Assembly (NCBI RefSeq): GCF_019008365.1
Contig: NZ_JAHHUL010000005.1
Span: 120,571 to 184,570 of the forward strand
Source: Phosphitispora fastidiosa
GTDB taxonomy: Bacteria; Bacillota; Thermincolia; Thermincolales; UBA2595
Reading direction: 5' to 3'
Length of the DNA stretch: 64,000 nucleotides
Part shown: positions 39,738 through 50,504 of the stretch, in pieces
Layout of the letters: every line of letters begins with the position of its first letter
How positions within the stretch are numbered: the first letter of the stretch is position 1
Notes under the pieces: generated by a model
Seen by the model: the letters and a program-made list of their open reading frames with translations, nothing else
What the model was told of the DNA's origin: nothing
Database searches by the model: none
Made by a program: the position numbers and the translations under genes

Positions 39738-39835
39738 CTAACGTTTATGATTTGTTCCAGCAAGTTGAATAAACTCAGCGGCATACGGATTGTTAGGTTC
39801 AACCATACCTGTTGGACCAGTATCTCCAGGCTCTT
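39738..39835 (-). pseudogene. 3' fragment of a collagen-like gene
   Basis: The minus-strand frame ending at the TAG at 39738 reads EPGDTGPTGMVEPNNPYAAEFIQLAGTNHKR. It has no start of its own. The upstream end abuts the stop of the collagen-like gene at 39837, so it is probably the tail of a deleted or shuffled paralogue. Confidence 0.5.
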
Positions 39836-39836
39836 T

Positions 39837-40340
39837 CTAAGATACCTCTGTTATAACGATATTAGCTTGAATGAGCGTTGTTGCAAAACCAACAGTATCA
39901 GTAGTGTTGTTAACAAGTGTAATAGTTGATGATACGGTACTTACTGTAATTAGGGCACTTCCAACAACCTGCCCTGTAACTAATGGTGATGAACCCGTTA
40001 CACTTCCTCCGCCATTTAAGTTTATCGCAAAGTTAACGGTTGCAGGTCCTGCTGTACCATCTGTGGCAACCCACCATGATACATAATAGTTTCCCAAAGC
40101 GGTTACAGTAAACTCTCCTGTTCCTGTATTGTAGCTTATAGCAGCACTTTGATTATTTATTACTGTATCAAATATTACATTTTCTCCATTAACAATAGTT
40201 CCTCCACTACTGCCAACGAGTTGTGCTTGAATACCCCCTAATAGGACTGCTGGGCCTGTAGCTCCAGCTGGGCCGGTATCACCTGTGGCTCCGGTTGGAC
40301 CAGTGGGTTCTCTTGAATATTTATGGATATTTATGGACAT
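39837..40340 (-). CDS. Short collagen-like protein with BclA-type C-terminal domain
   Basis: 167 residues. It has a very short collagen segment ([17 protein letters not shown]) and then a C-terminal domain of ~130 residues with FDTVINNQSAAISYNTGTGEFTV and GNYYVSWWVATDG. This matches the C1q/TNF-like beta-sandwich of BclA-type exosporium proteins. The upstream region consists of ~11-base tandem repeats (TCCATAAATA/TGTCCATAAA) that supply the ATG but no RBS, so the gene may be a truncated copy whose collagen region collapsed. Likely substrate of the neighbouring glycosyltransferases if expressed. Confidence 0.6.
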   Translation of the reverse strand: MSINIHKYSREPTGPTGATGDTGPAGATGPAVLLGGIQAQLVGSSGGTIVNGENVIFDTVINNQSAAISYNTGTGEFTVTALGNYYVSWWVATDGTAGPATVNFAINLNGGGSVTGSSPLVTGQVVGSALITVSTVSSTITLVNNTTDTVGFATTLIQANIVITEVS

Positions 40341-40387
40341 TTATGGATATTTATGGACATATATCTATAGTTCCTTGTTCAAACCTT

Positions 40388-41859
<1,472 letters not shown>

Positions 41860-41937
41860 TCGTTCCCCCTTTACGAGTTTGTTTTATAGTGTTCCTTCTA
41901 TATACATGATACATGGGTTATTCTATACCCTATGCCT

Positions 41938-41970
41938 AAAAAAGGAGTTCACATTTGTCAACTCCTTTTA
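41938..41970 (-). terminator. Rho-independent terminator of the 42055-43071 collagen-like gene
   Basis: Minus strand CCTAAAAGGAGTT-GACAAATGTG-AACTCCTTTT followed by TTAGG; 85 bases after the stop at 42055. Confidence 0.65.
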
Positions 41971-42054
41971 GGATTGAAGGGAGGGATATTACTGAACTCA
42001 TTCAGCGGTTTTTCGTACCCGAAACGCGGTTCAAGTATGCCATTCTACTTTCTT

Positions 42055-43071
<1,017 letters not shown>

Positions 43072-43264
43072 AGGGCATTCGTTACCTCCTTTACTAGTTT
43101 CTTAATGTAGTGTTCCTTCTATAATACTATGTTTCGTAAACATAAACTGATACAACTTATACCCACAGATTCACTGTTTCCTTCTTCGGATAAGTCCCTT
43201 CCCATGCTTGGGCGCACAAAAACGGCAAGAGTCGTTCGACTCTTGCCCGTTCTAATAATCATTT

Positions 43265-43324
43265 TGGTGGAGACAAGCGGGATCGAACCGCTGACCTCTT
43301 GGATGCCATTCAAGCGCTCTCGCG
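43265..43324 (-). tRNA. tRNA-Ala(GGC) 3'-half fragment, copy A (not a functional tRNA)
   Basis: Minus strand carries GAGCGCTTG, anticodon loop with GGC, a T-arm GCGGTTCGATCCCGC and the 3' end TGTCTCCACCA. The 5' acceptor strand that should pair with TGTCTCC is absent and the upstream bases belong to the AbiEii-like relic. The anticodon stem has an A-C mismatch. A hairpin terminator follows (GGCAAGAGTC/GACTCTTGCC at ~43223-43250). Probably an integration scar. Confidence 0.6.
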
Positions 43325-43332
43325 ACATGTGC

Positions 43333-43790
43333 AATTTACGCACCCTTAAATTCCTCGATTAGGTTCATTAAAACAGAGTTCAGAGCCTCCAGACTTTTAT
43401 CCACCTCATCCAGTGAAATAAAATCATTCGAGTTAAAAACATAAATGTTCTGCATCTTAATAAATTCTCGCCTGAAATCTTCATTATCCATTGCCTGTGA
43501 AAGATAAGTAAATTCTACAAATGACTTGTTGGCCTTTTATAAGATATCATCTGTAACAACAACTTTGGGTTGTTGAGCATTGCCTGTACGCGCTTCTGCT
43601 GTAAAAGAACGGCAATATCATAGAGATGTTTGGCCACATCAAAGTACTCCTGCCGCTGGTAATAGAACTCAGCAGCAAAGACCTTGTCAACAAATATTCG
43701 CTCCAATTTAATGGTTATAATCGAAAAGCTACATACATCGTAAACTGAGCCTAATATTTGTTTCTGTTCTTCTGTTGCCTGCTCATAAAT
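43333..43790 (-). pseudogene. AbiEii/AbiGii-type toxin (nucleotidyltransferase) C-terminal remnant
   Basis: Minus-strand pieces read ERIFVDKVFAAEFYYQRQEYFDVAKHLYDIAVLLQ (43515-43706) and, in another frame, DFRREFIKMQNIYVFNSNDFISL down to EEFKGA and a stop at ~43333. The DKxFA...FDVAKHLYD pattern belongs to AbiEii-type (type IV toxin-antitoxin) nucleotidyltransferases. A frameshift near 43515 and loss of the catalytic N-terminal half show it is inactive. Its last codons (AAGGGTGCGTAA) coincide with the repeat unit next to the tRNA fragment. Confidence 0.6.
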
Positions 43791-43944
43791 GAGTGGAGAA
43801 TTTGCCAGTCAATGCTTGCATAAAGCTGGTGGAAAGATGCAGCGATATTATGGTACAATATCGTTAAACAGGAATTTATTGAGCAGATAGCCATAATAAA
43901 AAGCACAAAAAATTAATCTTAGGTAAATTGTCGGAGGTTTATAA

Positions 43945-44589
43945 ATGAACAAAATGATTAAGATTAGGAATGAAGAAGAAACAGATTATGAGAGAGTAGA
44001 AGAAATCACAAGGAAAGCTTTTTGGAATTTATATATTCCGGGGTGCATTGAACACTATTTAGTTCATGTTATGCGATCCCACAAAGACTTTCTTCCGGAG
44101 TTGGATCTGGTGATTGAAGTTGATAATCGCATCATCGGGAATATCATGTATACGAAAACAAAACTAATTGATGAGTCTGGGGAAGAAAAAGACATCCTTA
44201 CTTTCGGTCCAGTTTGCATTTTGCCAGAATATCAGAGAAAGGGGTATGGAAAAAAACTAATGGAGTATTCCTTTGAACAGGCGGCCGCACTTGATTATGA
44301 TGTGATTGTAATATTTGGAAATCCGAATAATTATGTAAGCCACGGTTTTAAGAGTTGCAAAAAGTACAATGTCCGTCTTGAAAATGGGACATATCCGGCG
44401 GCAATGATGGTAAAAGAACTCAAACCAGATGTCTTGGACGGAAGAAAATGGGTTTACTATCAAAGTCCTGTATTTGAGATAGACGAACAAGAAGCTGGGC
44501 GCTTTGACGAGCGTTTGGAAAGCCTGGAGAAAAAATACCAGCCAAGTCAGGAAGAATTTTATATTAACAGCCATTCTATTATACAGTGA
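43945..44589 (+). CDS. GNAT-family N-acetyltransferase
   Basis: A 214-residue acetyltransferase: MIKIRNEEETDYERVEEITRKAF, strands IEVDNRIIGNIMYTKTKL, and the acetyl-CoA pyrophosphate loop PEYQRKGYGKKLMEYSFEQA (~residues 95-115; Q/RxxGxG/A). A C-terminal ~60-residue extension is typical of the YhbS-like predicted acetyltransferases. GGAGG precedes ATG 43945. It is one of several single-gene cargo items between tRNA fragments; the substrate is unknown. Confidence 0.88.
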   Translation: MNKMIKIRNEEETDYERVEEITRKAFWNLYIPGCIEHYLVHVMRSHKDFLPELDLVIEVDNRIIGNIMYTKTKLIDESGEEKDILTFGPVCILPEYQRKGYGKKLMEYSFEQAAALDYDVIVIFGNPNNYVSHGFKSCKKYNVRLENGTYPAAMMVKELKPDVLDGRKWVYYQSPVFEIDEQEAGRFDERLESLEKKYQPSQEEFYINSHSIIQ

Positions 44590-44719
44590 GTGTCCTTTAG
44601 TGTTATAAGGATAAGCTACAGCTTTCAATTTGTTGAGCAGGCCGACTCCATAAAAAGGGATTCGGCAACGGTATCCCCTGTTCAGTCTGCTATCAAATAA
44701 ATTGAGGAAGGAAAATATT

Positions 44720-45553
44720 ATGCTTACTTTAGATGATTTAATAAACTCCGACCGGTGCCCGGCACCGTATGAGCCAGGAGAGGAGCTTTGGAACGATCCT
44801 CATATTTCAAAAAAGATGCTTGAGGCACATCTCTCACCCGATACCGATGCCGCAAGCTATAAGCCGGAAAAAATTCAGGCAATCTGTGGATATCTAATTC
44901 GGGCAATGGGTCTTAAAAACGAAGAATCGATTGTAGACCTTGGATGCGGCCCTGGGCTTTACTGTTCGCGACTTGTTCAAAAGGGCTTTTACCTGACCGG
45001 AATAGATAGGTCGGAAACCTCAATCTGTTATGCCAGAAATTATAACCACGACGAACATGCAAATTATATTCTGGCAAGTTACCTGAATCCGTTTGGGTTA
45101 AATCAATTTGACGCAGCTTTGATGATTTCACAGGACTATGGCGTTCTCAGCCCGGAAAACAGGAAAATGTTGCTTGGCAACATCCGCAATGCCCTTAAAC
45201 CGAACGGATATTTTGCTTTTGACGTTTCCAGTATGACTGCTTTTCAGAATAGGATAAATGGTGCCGCTTCCAAATGGTATGCGTCCGGGCCGGGATTCTG
45301 GAGACCCCATAAGCACTTTGTTCTGGAGAAAACGATTATTTATCCGGATATTCCCACACTGTGCGACTTTGTAGTTGTAGTCGACTCCGGTATAAAGACA
45401 TATCATATCTATCAGTCTTTCTTTTCACCTGAGTCCATCCATTCAGAACTCAAAGAAAACGGTTTTCGAGCAGAAGCAATTCTATCAAATCTACGCGGTG
45501 ATAAATACAATGCAGTTTCACCAGAGATAGGCGTTATTTGTAAAAAAACCTAA
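44720..45553 (+). CDS. Class I SAM-dependent methyltransferase
   Basis: 277 residues from ATG 44720 (GAGGAAGGA upstream). The SAM-binding motif I is SIVDLGCGPGLYCSRLVQKGF (~residue 66), the acidic motif II is YLTGIDRSETSICYARN, and motif IV-like is LNQFDAALMISQDYGVLSPENR. It is followed by a ~90-residue C-terminal beta domain (YHIYQSFFSPESIHSELKENGF), as in small-molecule methyltransferases of the Methyltransf_25 group. It follows the GNAT gene in the same direction, separated by 130 bases. Substrate unknown. Confidence 0.87.
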   Translation: MLTLDDLINSDRCPAPYEPGEELWNDPHISKKMLEAHLSPDTDAASYKPEKIQAICGYLIRAMGLKNEESIVDLGCGPGLYCSRLVQKGFYLTGIDRSETSICYARNYNHDEHANYILASYLNPFGLNQFDAALMISQDYGVLSPENRKMLLGNIRNALKPNGYFAFDVSSMTAFQNRINGAASKWYASGPGFWRPHKHFVLEKTIIYPDIPTLCDFVVVVDSGIKTYHIYQSFFSPESIHSELKENGFRAEAILSNLRGDKYNAVSPEIGVICKKT

Positions 45554-45611
45554 AATATTTGCTTGTTCAGCATACCGGGGCAGCCTTACACGAAAGAAAA
45601 AACAGCGATTG

Positions 45612-45641
45612 TCTCGCGAATCATGCAGCTTTACGCACCCT
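45612..45641. repeat. Copy D of the tRNA-adjacent unit, without tRNA sequence
   Basis: TCTCGCGAATCATGCAGC...TTACGCACCCT matches the bases beside the tRNA fragments at 43317-43347 (partly) and 49541-49569 (almost exactly). Here it stands alone between the methyltransferase and PEP-synthase-like genes. The remainder of 45554-45820 has no gene. Confidence 0.6.
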
Positions 45642-45820
45642 CAAAACATTTGTCCGATGGCACATACTACCTTCTCTATTAACACTACACACTCCACATG
45701 CCTTAAGTGTACAATAATAATGCCGTTTAAACCTTGTAGCCCCTTGTTCCAGAGTTATACAGTGAGTTCTATCTATTTAAGGATGGAAGTATCCATTTGG
45801 GCTACTCCAGGGCTACTTAA

Positions 45821-48457
45821 TCACATATTTCTACAGGGTTCTACATACCCTTCTGTTCCGTTTACCCGAATTCGCTGCCCATCCTGGATCAGCTTGGTGG
45901 CATCATTAACTCCAACAACAGCGGGGAGACCGTATTCTCTAGCAATAACAGCTCCGTGGGTCATCATACCGCCCACTTCCGTCACCAGGCCTTTGACGGA
46001 TACAAACAACGGTGTCCAGCCAGGGTCAGTGAATTTGGTGACCAAAATATCATCTTCCTCTATAATGGCGTCCTCCAGTTTTAAAACGACCCGTGCCCGG
46101 CCCTCTATGATACCTGTTGAAACAGGAATACCCGCCAAAGCGCCCTGGGGGATATTTTCGGTGTTGTATTCACCTGATATAACCTCTCCCTCGGATGTCA
46201 TCAAGCGCGGCGGTGTCAGTTTCTCATAGAACTCATATTCCGCTTTTCGCTTGGTTATAATGCCGTAATCCAACCGGTTTGTTTTAACTGCCTCCCGAAG
46301 TTCCTCAAAGGTCAGGTAATAGATGTCCTCCTTCTTCCGGATAACCCCATTTTGCGCGAGCTTTCCAGCGTCTCTCAACAGTGCCTGCTTATAAATGTAG
46401 TTACGTTGCATAATGGTATATTTGGGATATTCCCGGTAGCCAATCAAATTGCGCAAAATTCTGACCATCTTCTTAGTCTTTTTTGACTTTCTTCTGCCGC
46501 CGGGCAATTGCTCCAGGCGGCTTAAGAGCTCCTGTTCCTTATGCTTCGCTTCCTTAAGCCCCTGCTCAACTTTAATACTGTGGGAATTGGGCTCAAAGTT
46601 TCTGATGTTGCTGAGGATCATGGGAATGAGCGCGGTCGGCTGTTCGCTCCAACGGGGCCTGGTGATATCGATCTCGCCGGAACAACGCATGCCGTATTTT
46701 TCAAGGTACGGCTGTATGGATTTGCTGACAGTCTCGCCGCCTTCCAACCTGGCCAGGTCCTCAAAAAATGTCTCGTCACTGGCATGATGCAAATATTCAA
46801 TTACGGCTGGATATTTCCGGACAGCATCGGCTACATCCAAAAGTTCAAGCCCCATTTCGGATGTAACGTTGTTGTCTACAGATTGAGAGAGTACGGTGAC
46901 TGCACCTTTTTCGCCCAGCCATTTTTCCATTTTCTTTTTGGTCCAATTTGCTGCCAGCATCCCGACCAGCCATGCTGCCATGCTTTTGGGATCAACCATG
47001 ATTTTCATTAATTGCTTATAGTCCTGTAAAATAAAATCAAACAGTTCATCTCCTGATACATTCGCGATCCTTTGCTGCAGATCCCTGATAGACTCCTCGT
47101 TGCGGGACATGATATTTTTAATAAGCGAAGGGTCGTTTTTAAGGTAGACCTTTATGGCCTCAATGGGTAGTCGCCAGGTTAGTCCCTCTTGACCGCCCAA
47201 GCGGAGTACTCTCTTCCCCCGCGGCAAAGTCTTTATAAATTGTTTTCGCTTAAACAAATTTAACATGGCGTTTTTTATCAAAAGATCGAATCCACCAAAC
47301 ATTTTCAATGCAAATCTTCTCCCCGCCCGTGAGGCAAGATCATGAGTGAAATCGTAAAATAACCTTCCACCGGCTTGGCGCAGTGTATGATCTTTGAGAA
47401 AAATCTGATACATGGACATTCCCAATGGTTTGATGGGTTCGGTCATCATCTGCTGGTGGCCGAAGGATATATAAACACGGTTTTTTCCATCGTTTACATC
47501 CGGTACGGGGTATAAGGTGGTGATGGGGCGGCTCTGGACGATATAGAAGGTATGTTCATCAAGACACCATTCAATGTCCTGAGGCGAGCCAAAGTAGGCT
47601 TCGATCTTTCTGCCCAGGCCTTCCAGCTGTATAATCTGCTCGTCTGTCAGGGTCTGCTCATTCTGCTGCTGTGGCTCAATCTCCCGTTTCTGGGTGCCTC
47701 CATTTTCCAGGGCATAGATAACCAGCTTTTTGGTGGATATCTTTTTGTCAATAATCCTGCCTTCCCGCAATTTATAAATATCAGCATTGACCAGGCCGGA
47801 GACCAGTGCCTCACCAAGACCGAAGCCGGCGTCGATGGACAGCACTTTGCGGTTGTATGTGACGGGATCGGCTGTAAACATAATCCCCGCTGCTTGGGGA
47901 AAAACCATCCTCTGTACGACCACAGACAGATAGACCTTGCTGTGGTCGAAACCGTTTTGCATGCGGTAGGTTACGGCACGGTCGCTAAACAGCGACGCCC
48001 AGCACTTGCTGATATGCTTAAGAATGGTATCTTTTCCTATAATGTTCAAATATGTATCCTGCTGACCGGCAAATGAGGCGGTAGGTAGGTCTTCTGCGGT
48101 GGCGCTGGAACGCACTGCATAGGCATTCTTTTCGCCGAGTAAAGTGATGTACTGATTGATTTGCTCTTCGATTTCTTTAGCAATAGCGGTCTCTTCAATA
48201 ACCGCGCGGATCTTAGCGCTGATCTGCCTAATCTTTTCCAGCTCGCCTTGTTGGAGAAGAGATAACTGATCCAGAAGCCGGTTAAGTTCTTGATTGCCCT
48301 CTATTATTCTTTTATAGGCTTCAGTAGAAACGCAAAAACCCTCTGGTACACCAATCCCTTCAATCTTGGACAGTTCCCCCAGGTTGGTGCCCTTACCGCC
48401 GACGATGGAAAGCTTAGTTTTATCAATCTCGTTAAAACCAAGTACATATGAACTCAT
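45821..48457 (-). CDS. rph: Rifampicin phosphotransferase-like / PEP synthase-family protein
   Basis: An 878-residue three-domain protein. The N-terminal ATP-grasp domain has KLSIVGGKGTNLGELSKI, YAVRSSATAEDLPTASFAGQQDT and TADPVTYNRKVLSIDAGFGLGEALVSG. A middle substrate-binding region follows. The C-terminal swivelling phosphohistidine domain carries GGMMTHGAVIAREYGLPAVVG with the catalytic His. Size and the lack of a PEP-binding TIM barrel fit rifampicin phosphotransferase rather than the ~800-residue PpsA. It would inactivate rifamycins with ATP giving AMP, phosphate and phospho-rifamycin. A TetR regulator with operator palindromes precedes it and is probably inducer-responsive. The gene symbol is by family resemblance. 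Confidence 0.75.
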   Translation of the reverse strand: MSSYVLGFNEIDKTKLSIVGGKGTNLGELSKIEGIGVPEGFCVSTEAYKRIIEGNQELNRLLDQLSLLQQGELEKIRQISAKIRAVIEETAIAKEIEEQINQYITLLGEKNAYAVRSSATAEDLPTASFAGQQDTYLNIIGKDTILKHISKCWASLFSDRAVTYRMQNGFDHSKVYLSVVVQRMVFPQAAGIMFTADPVTYNRKVLSIDAGFGLGEALVSGLVNADIYKLREGRIIDKKISTKKLVIYALENGGTQKREIEPQQQNEQTLTDEQIIQLEGLGRKIEAYFGSPQDIEWCLDEHTFYIVQSRPITTLYPVPDVNDGKNRVYISFGHQQMMTEPIKPLGMSMYQIFLKDHTLRQAGGRLFYDFTHDLASRAGRRFALKMFGGFDLLIKNAMLNLFKRKQFIKTLPRGKRVLRLGGQEGLTWRLPIEAIKVYLKNDPSLIKNIMSRNEESIRDLQQRIANVSGDELFDFILQDYKQLMKIMVDPKSMAAWLVGMLAANWTKKKMEKWLGEKGAVTVLSQSVDNNVTSEMGLELLDVADAVRKYPAVIEYLHHASDETFFEDLARLEGGETVSKSIQPYLEKYGMRCSGEIDITRPRWSEQPTALIPMILSNIRNFEPNSHSIKVEQGLKEAKHKEQELLSRLEQLPGGRRKSKKTKKMVRILRNLIGYREYPKYTIMQRNYIYKQALLRDAGKLAQNGVIRKKEDIYYLTFEELREAVKTNRLDYGIITKRKAEYEFYEKLTPPRLMTSEGEVISGEYNTENIPQGALAGIPVSTGIIEGRARVVLKLEDAIIEEDDILVTKFTDPGWTPLFVSVKGLVTEVGGMMTHGAVIAREYGLPAVVGVNDATKLIQDGQRIRVNGTEGYVEPCRNM

Positions 48458-48509
48458 ATTTTACCCCCCTTAAATTTAATGTCCCTACCAATGAATTAGC
48501 AATGTTCAA

Positions 48510-49106
48510 TTAATCCTGATGGACAACAATACCTTGCTTGATTATTTGAACTGCACTCTCCACTTTCTTTAAATATAGGTTCTCGTCAAACCCGGAGTAC
48601 AAATATTCATTATAAACGTAGATGTGAATCAATTTGATAAGCACTCCGGAGTCGATTTCCGGCTTGATAAGGCCGCGCTGTTTGTCACGCTCGATCATTT
48701 CGATGTGTTTTTGGGAGGATGCTTTTAGGAGCTGGAAGGTGAATGCGCTGTTATCAACCACCATCAATACGCCTATTTTGGTATAGTCCGGTCTTTGTTT
48801 GCCCAATTTAAGGGTATCTTTGGCTCTTTGGATAATGGTTTCCAGAAAGCCGGCATCGGGGTTTAAGGCTTCTCTGTCTCCTAGAATTTCATGTGACTCC
48901 TTTGAGATTTTTTCCACCATATAAAGATAGATATCTTCCTTGTCGGCAAAATATTGATAGAAACTTCCCTTAGGTATACCTGCATTCTTGATGATCTGGT
49001 TGATGGATGCATCGCTGAAACGCCGTTTTGAAAATTCCTGTACGGCAGCATCAAATATTCTTTCTTTTTTATCATCACTCAAATTAAAGAAAGTACTTTT
49101 AGGCAA
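48510..49106 (-). CDS. TetR-family transcriptional repressor
   Basis: 198 residues from TTG 49106, chosen because AAAGGAGG lies eight bases upstream; the ATG at 49139 has no RBS. N-terminal helix-turn-helix: KKERIFDAAVQEFSKRRFSDASINQIIKNAGIPKGSFYQYFADKEDIYLYM, a textbook TetR domain. The C-terminal ligand domain (~55-198) is unassigned. It is divergent from nothing and directly upstream of the rph-like gene, so it is likely in one transcript and autoregulated through the palindromes at 49171-49216. Confidence 0.92.
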   Translation of the reverse strand: MPKSTFFNLSDDKKERIFDAAVQEFSKRRFSDASINQIIKNAGIPKGSFYQYFADKEDIYLYMVEKISKESHEILGDREALNPDAGFLETIIQRAKDTLKLGKQRPDYTKIGVLMVVDNSAFTFQLLKASSQKHIEMIERDKQRGLIKPEIDSGVLIKLIHIYVYNEYLYSGFDENLYLKKVESAVQIIKQGIVVHQD

Positions 49107-49170
49107 GTTGTTTTCCTCCTTTAGCGACTGGAAAGTCATATGTAAAATAATATCTTATTCCAGTATCGCA

Positions 49171-49216
49171 TGACCAGGTGGTCATATGTTAATTATAGTA
49201 GATGACCACCTGGTCA
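49171..49216. promoter_or_regulatory. Pair of TetR operator palindromes
   Basis: TGACCAGGTGGTCA (49171-49184) and TGACCACCTGGTCA (49203-49216) are both 6-2-6 palindromes, 32 bases apart (three helical turns), 65 bases upstream of the TetR start. Best read as the operator controlling tetR and the rph-like gene. The interval 49217-49446 holds no recognisable gene. Confidence 0.8.
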
Positions 49217-49446
49217 TAACGTCAAGCATTATTTCCAAGAAAATTCTATTCTATGTTTAATTCACAATATATAACTGAGTGCCTCCACTTGGTTACGGGT
49301 AGTCAATATATAGAGAAGACTGAATTCTGGATTCTATGCACATTCTGAGTGGTATATCAGCTATCTGGACCGTACTCCGAGGATTGGGCCGGGCCGCGCA
49401 ACGCACTAAAATCCAATTTTTCTCCGCATGTACAAATGCAAATTAA

Positions 49447-49478
49447 AAAACCATCAGCGCCAAAGCTGATGGTTTTAA
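49447..49478 (-). terminator. Terminator following tRNA fragment copy B
   Basis: Minus strand AAAACCATCAGC-TTTGGC-GCTGATGGTTTT followed by TTAATTTG, eight bases after the CCA end of the tRNA fragment; it looks like the original tRNA gene terminator. Confidence 0.65.
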
Positions 49479-49486
49479 TTTGCATT

Positions 49487-49548
49487 TGGTGGAGACAAGC
49501 GGGATCGAACCGCTGACCTCTTGACTGCCATTCAAGCGCTCTCGCGAA
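49487..49548 (-). tRNA. tRNA-Ala(GGC) 3'-half fragment, copy B
   Basis: The best-preserved copy: GAGAGCGCTTGAATGGC, intact 5-bp anticodon stem, T-arm and TGTCTCCACCA. The 5' side continues as GCATGATTCGC and GGGTGCGTAA, which cannot pair with TGTCTCC, so the acceptor stem is broken. The same 5' unit occurs without tRNA at 45612-45641. Confidence 0.6.
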
Positions 49549-49708
49549 TCATGCAGCTTACGCACCCTTTTTTAAAATGGCAATTCTTCGTCCTTTTCAT
49601 CATCTTCATTTTTGTTTTGATGATTTACCAATGTTTTCAGGGGCAAAAATATTTTTCAAGCTCTTATTCTGTCACAAATTCTACAATAATGCCCCATTAT
49701 TAGACTCC

Positions 49709-50479
49709 CTATAACTGCATCCCCATCTCACTGTCCAGCTTTGGTATTGGTATGTGCAAGAGTCGCATGATTTCCTTTTGTGACTCGATTACCCGCTCTG
49801 CGATAAACTGTTCAAAAGATTTTTCATCTCTATGGGCCTTTTCAAGAAGTTCAATGTATTCATGCCTAAGCACCGGAGGAATTACAGCCAATAAGTATCC
49901 GTCCTGTATCAGAGACGTATTCATAATGAGTCTGGCAATTCTTCCATTTCCATCTTTAAACGGATGGATAAATACAAATCTTTTGTGGAGCTGGGCCGCA
50001 AACGTTACCGGGTGTAACTTATCTCTATCGGTCACTATCCAATGAAATAATCCATCCATTTCTGCCTTTATCCCTTTTGTTTCTGTTACAGGATATTTAG
50101 AACCACTGATAAACACATCCATATCACGGTATTCTCCTGCATATTCCTTTTCTATACTCTCATAGAACATTTGATGCATCGTAAGGACATCTTTTTCTGT
50201 GATAGTTCTATTTTTAAGCAGTGTAAACATGAAATCATAGGCTTTGGCGTGACCAATTGCCTCAAAGGTATAACGCAAGGGTTTGCCTCCAACAGTCAAA
50301 CCATCCTCAAGCAGCACTTTGGTTTCACTTTCCGTAAGAGTATTCCCTTCTAGAGCATTGGATGACCAAGTGAGGCCAATACGATAGTAATCTTTGAGTT
50401 GTGTCAGCATCTGACCCTCGAAGGGTCTGCGCTGATCTATGGTAATTTTATATAAGTCAAGTAATCTGTATAAATCCAT
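49709..50479 (-). CDS. Fic-domain protein (AMPylator-type)
   Basis: 256 residues. The inhibitory-helix-like motif WSSNALEGNTLTE (residues ~35-48, S/TxxxE G/N) lies N-terminal to the Fic core, with the active-site loop VFIHPFKDGNGRIARLIMN (~170-188; HPFxxGNGR). This is a class II arrangement, in which the inhibitory helix sits before the Fic core. Fic enzymes transfer AMP or another nucleotide part to protein hydroxyls. It lies just downstream of the group II intron, whose 3' end is ~26 bases before ATG 50479. A GGTGAAAAA RBS is retained. A fragment of a second fic gene is at 37155-37263. Confidence 0.9.
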   Translation of the reverse strand: MDLYRLLDLYKITIDQRRPFEGQMLTQLKDYYRIGLTWSSNALEGNTLTESETKVLLEDGLTVGGKPLRYTFEAIGHAKAYDFMFTLLKNRTITEKDVLTMHQMFYESIEKEYAGEYRDMDVFISGSKYPVTETKGIKAEMDGLFHWIVTDRDKLHPVTFAAQLHKRFVFIHPFKDGNGRIARLIMNTSLIQDGYLLAVIPPVLRHEYIELLEKAHRDEKSFEQFIAERVIESQKEIMRLLHIPIPKLDSEMGMQL

Positions 50480-50504
50480 TTTTTCACCTTTTTTATTCTA
50501 TATT

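Noticed and set aside
43119..43343. Minus-strand ORF over the tRNA fragment
   Set aside because: It is a translation of the tRNA-Ala remnant and its terminator hairpin.
45609..46229. 206-codon plus-strand ORF
   Set aside because: It is antisense to the well-supported rph-like gene for most of its length, with no recognisable domain.
49487..49569. Complete tRNA-Ala gene
   Set aside because: The 5' strand (GGGTGCG) cannot pair with the 3' acceptor strand (TGTCTCC) and the D-arm region is abnormal, so only a 3' half is supported.
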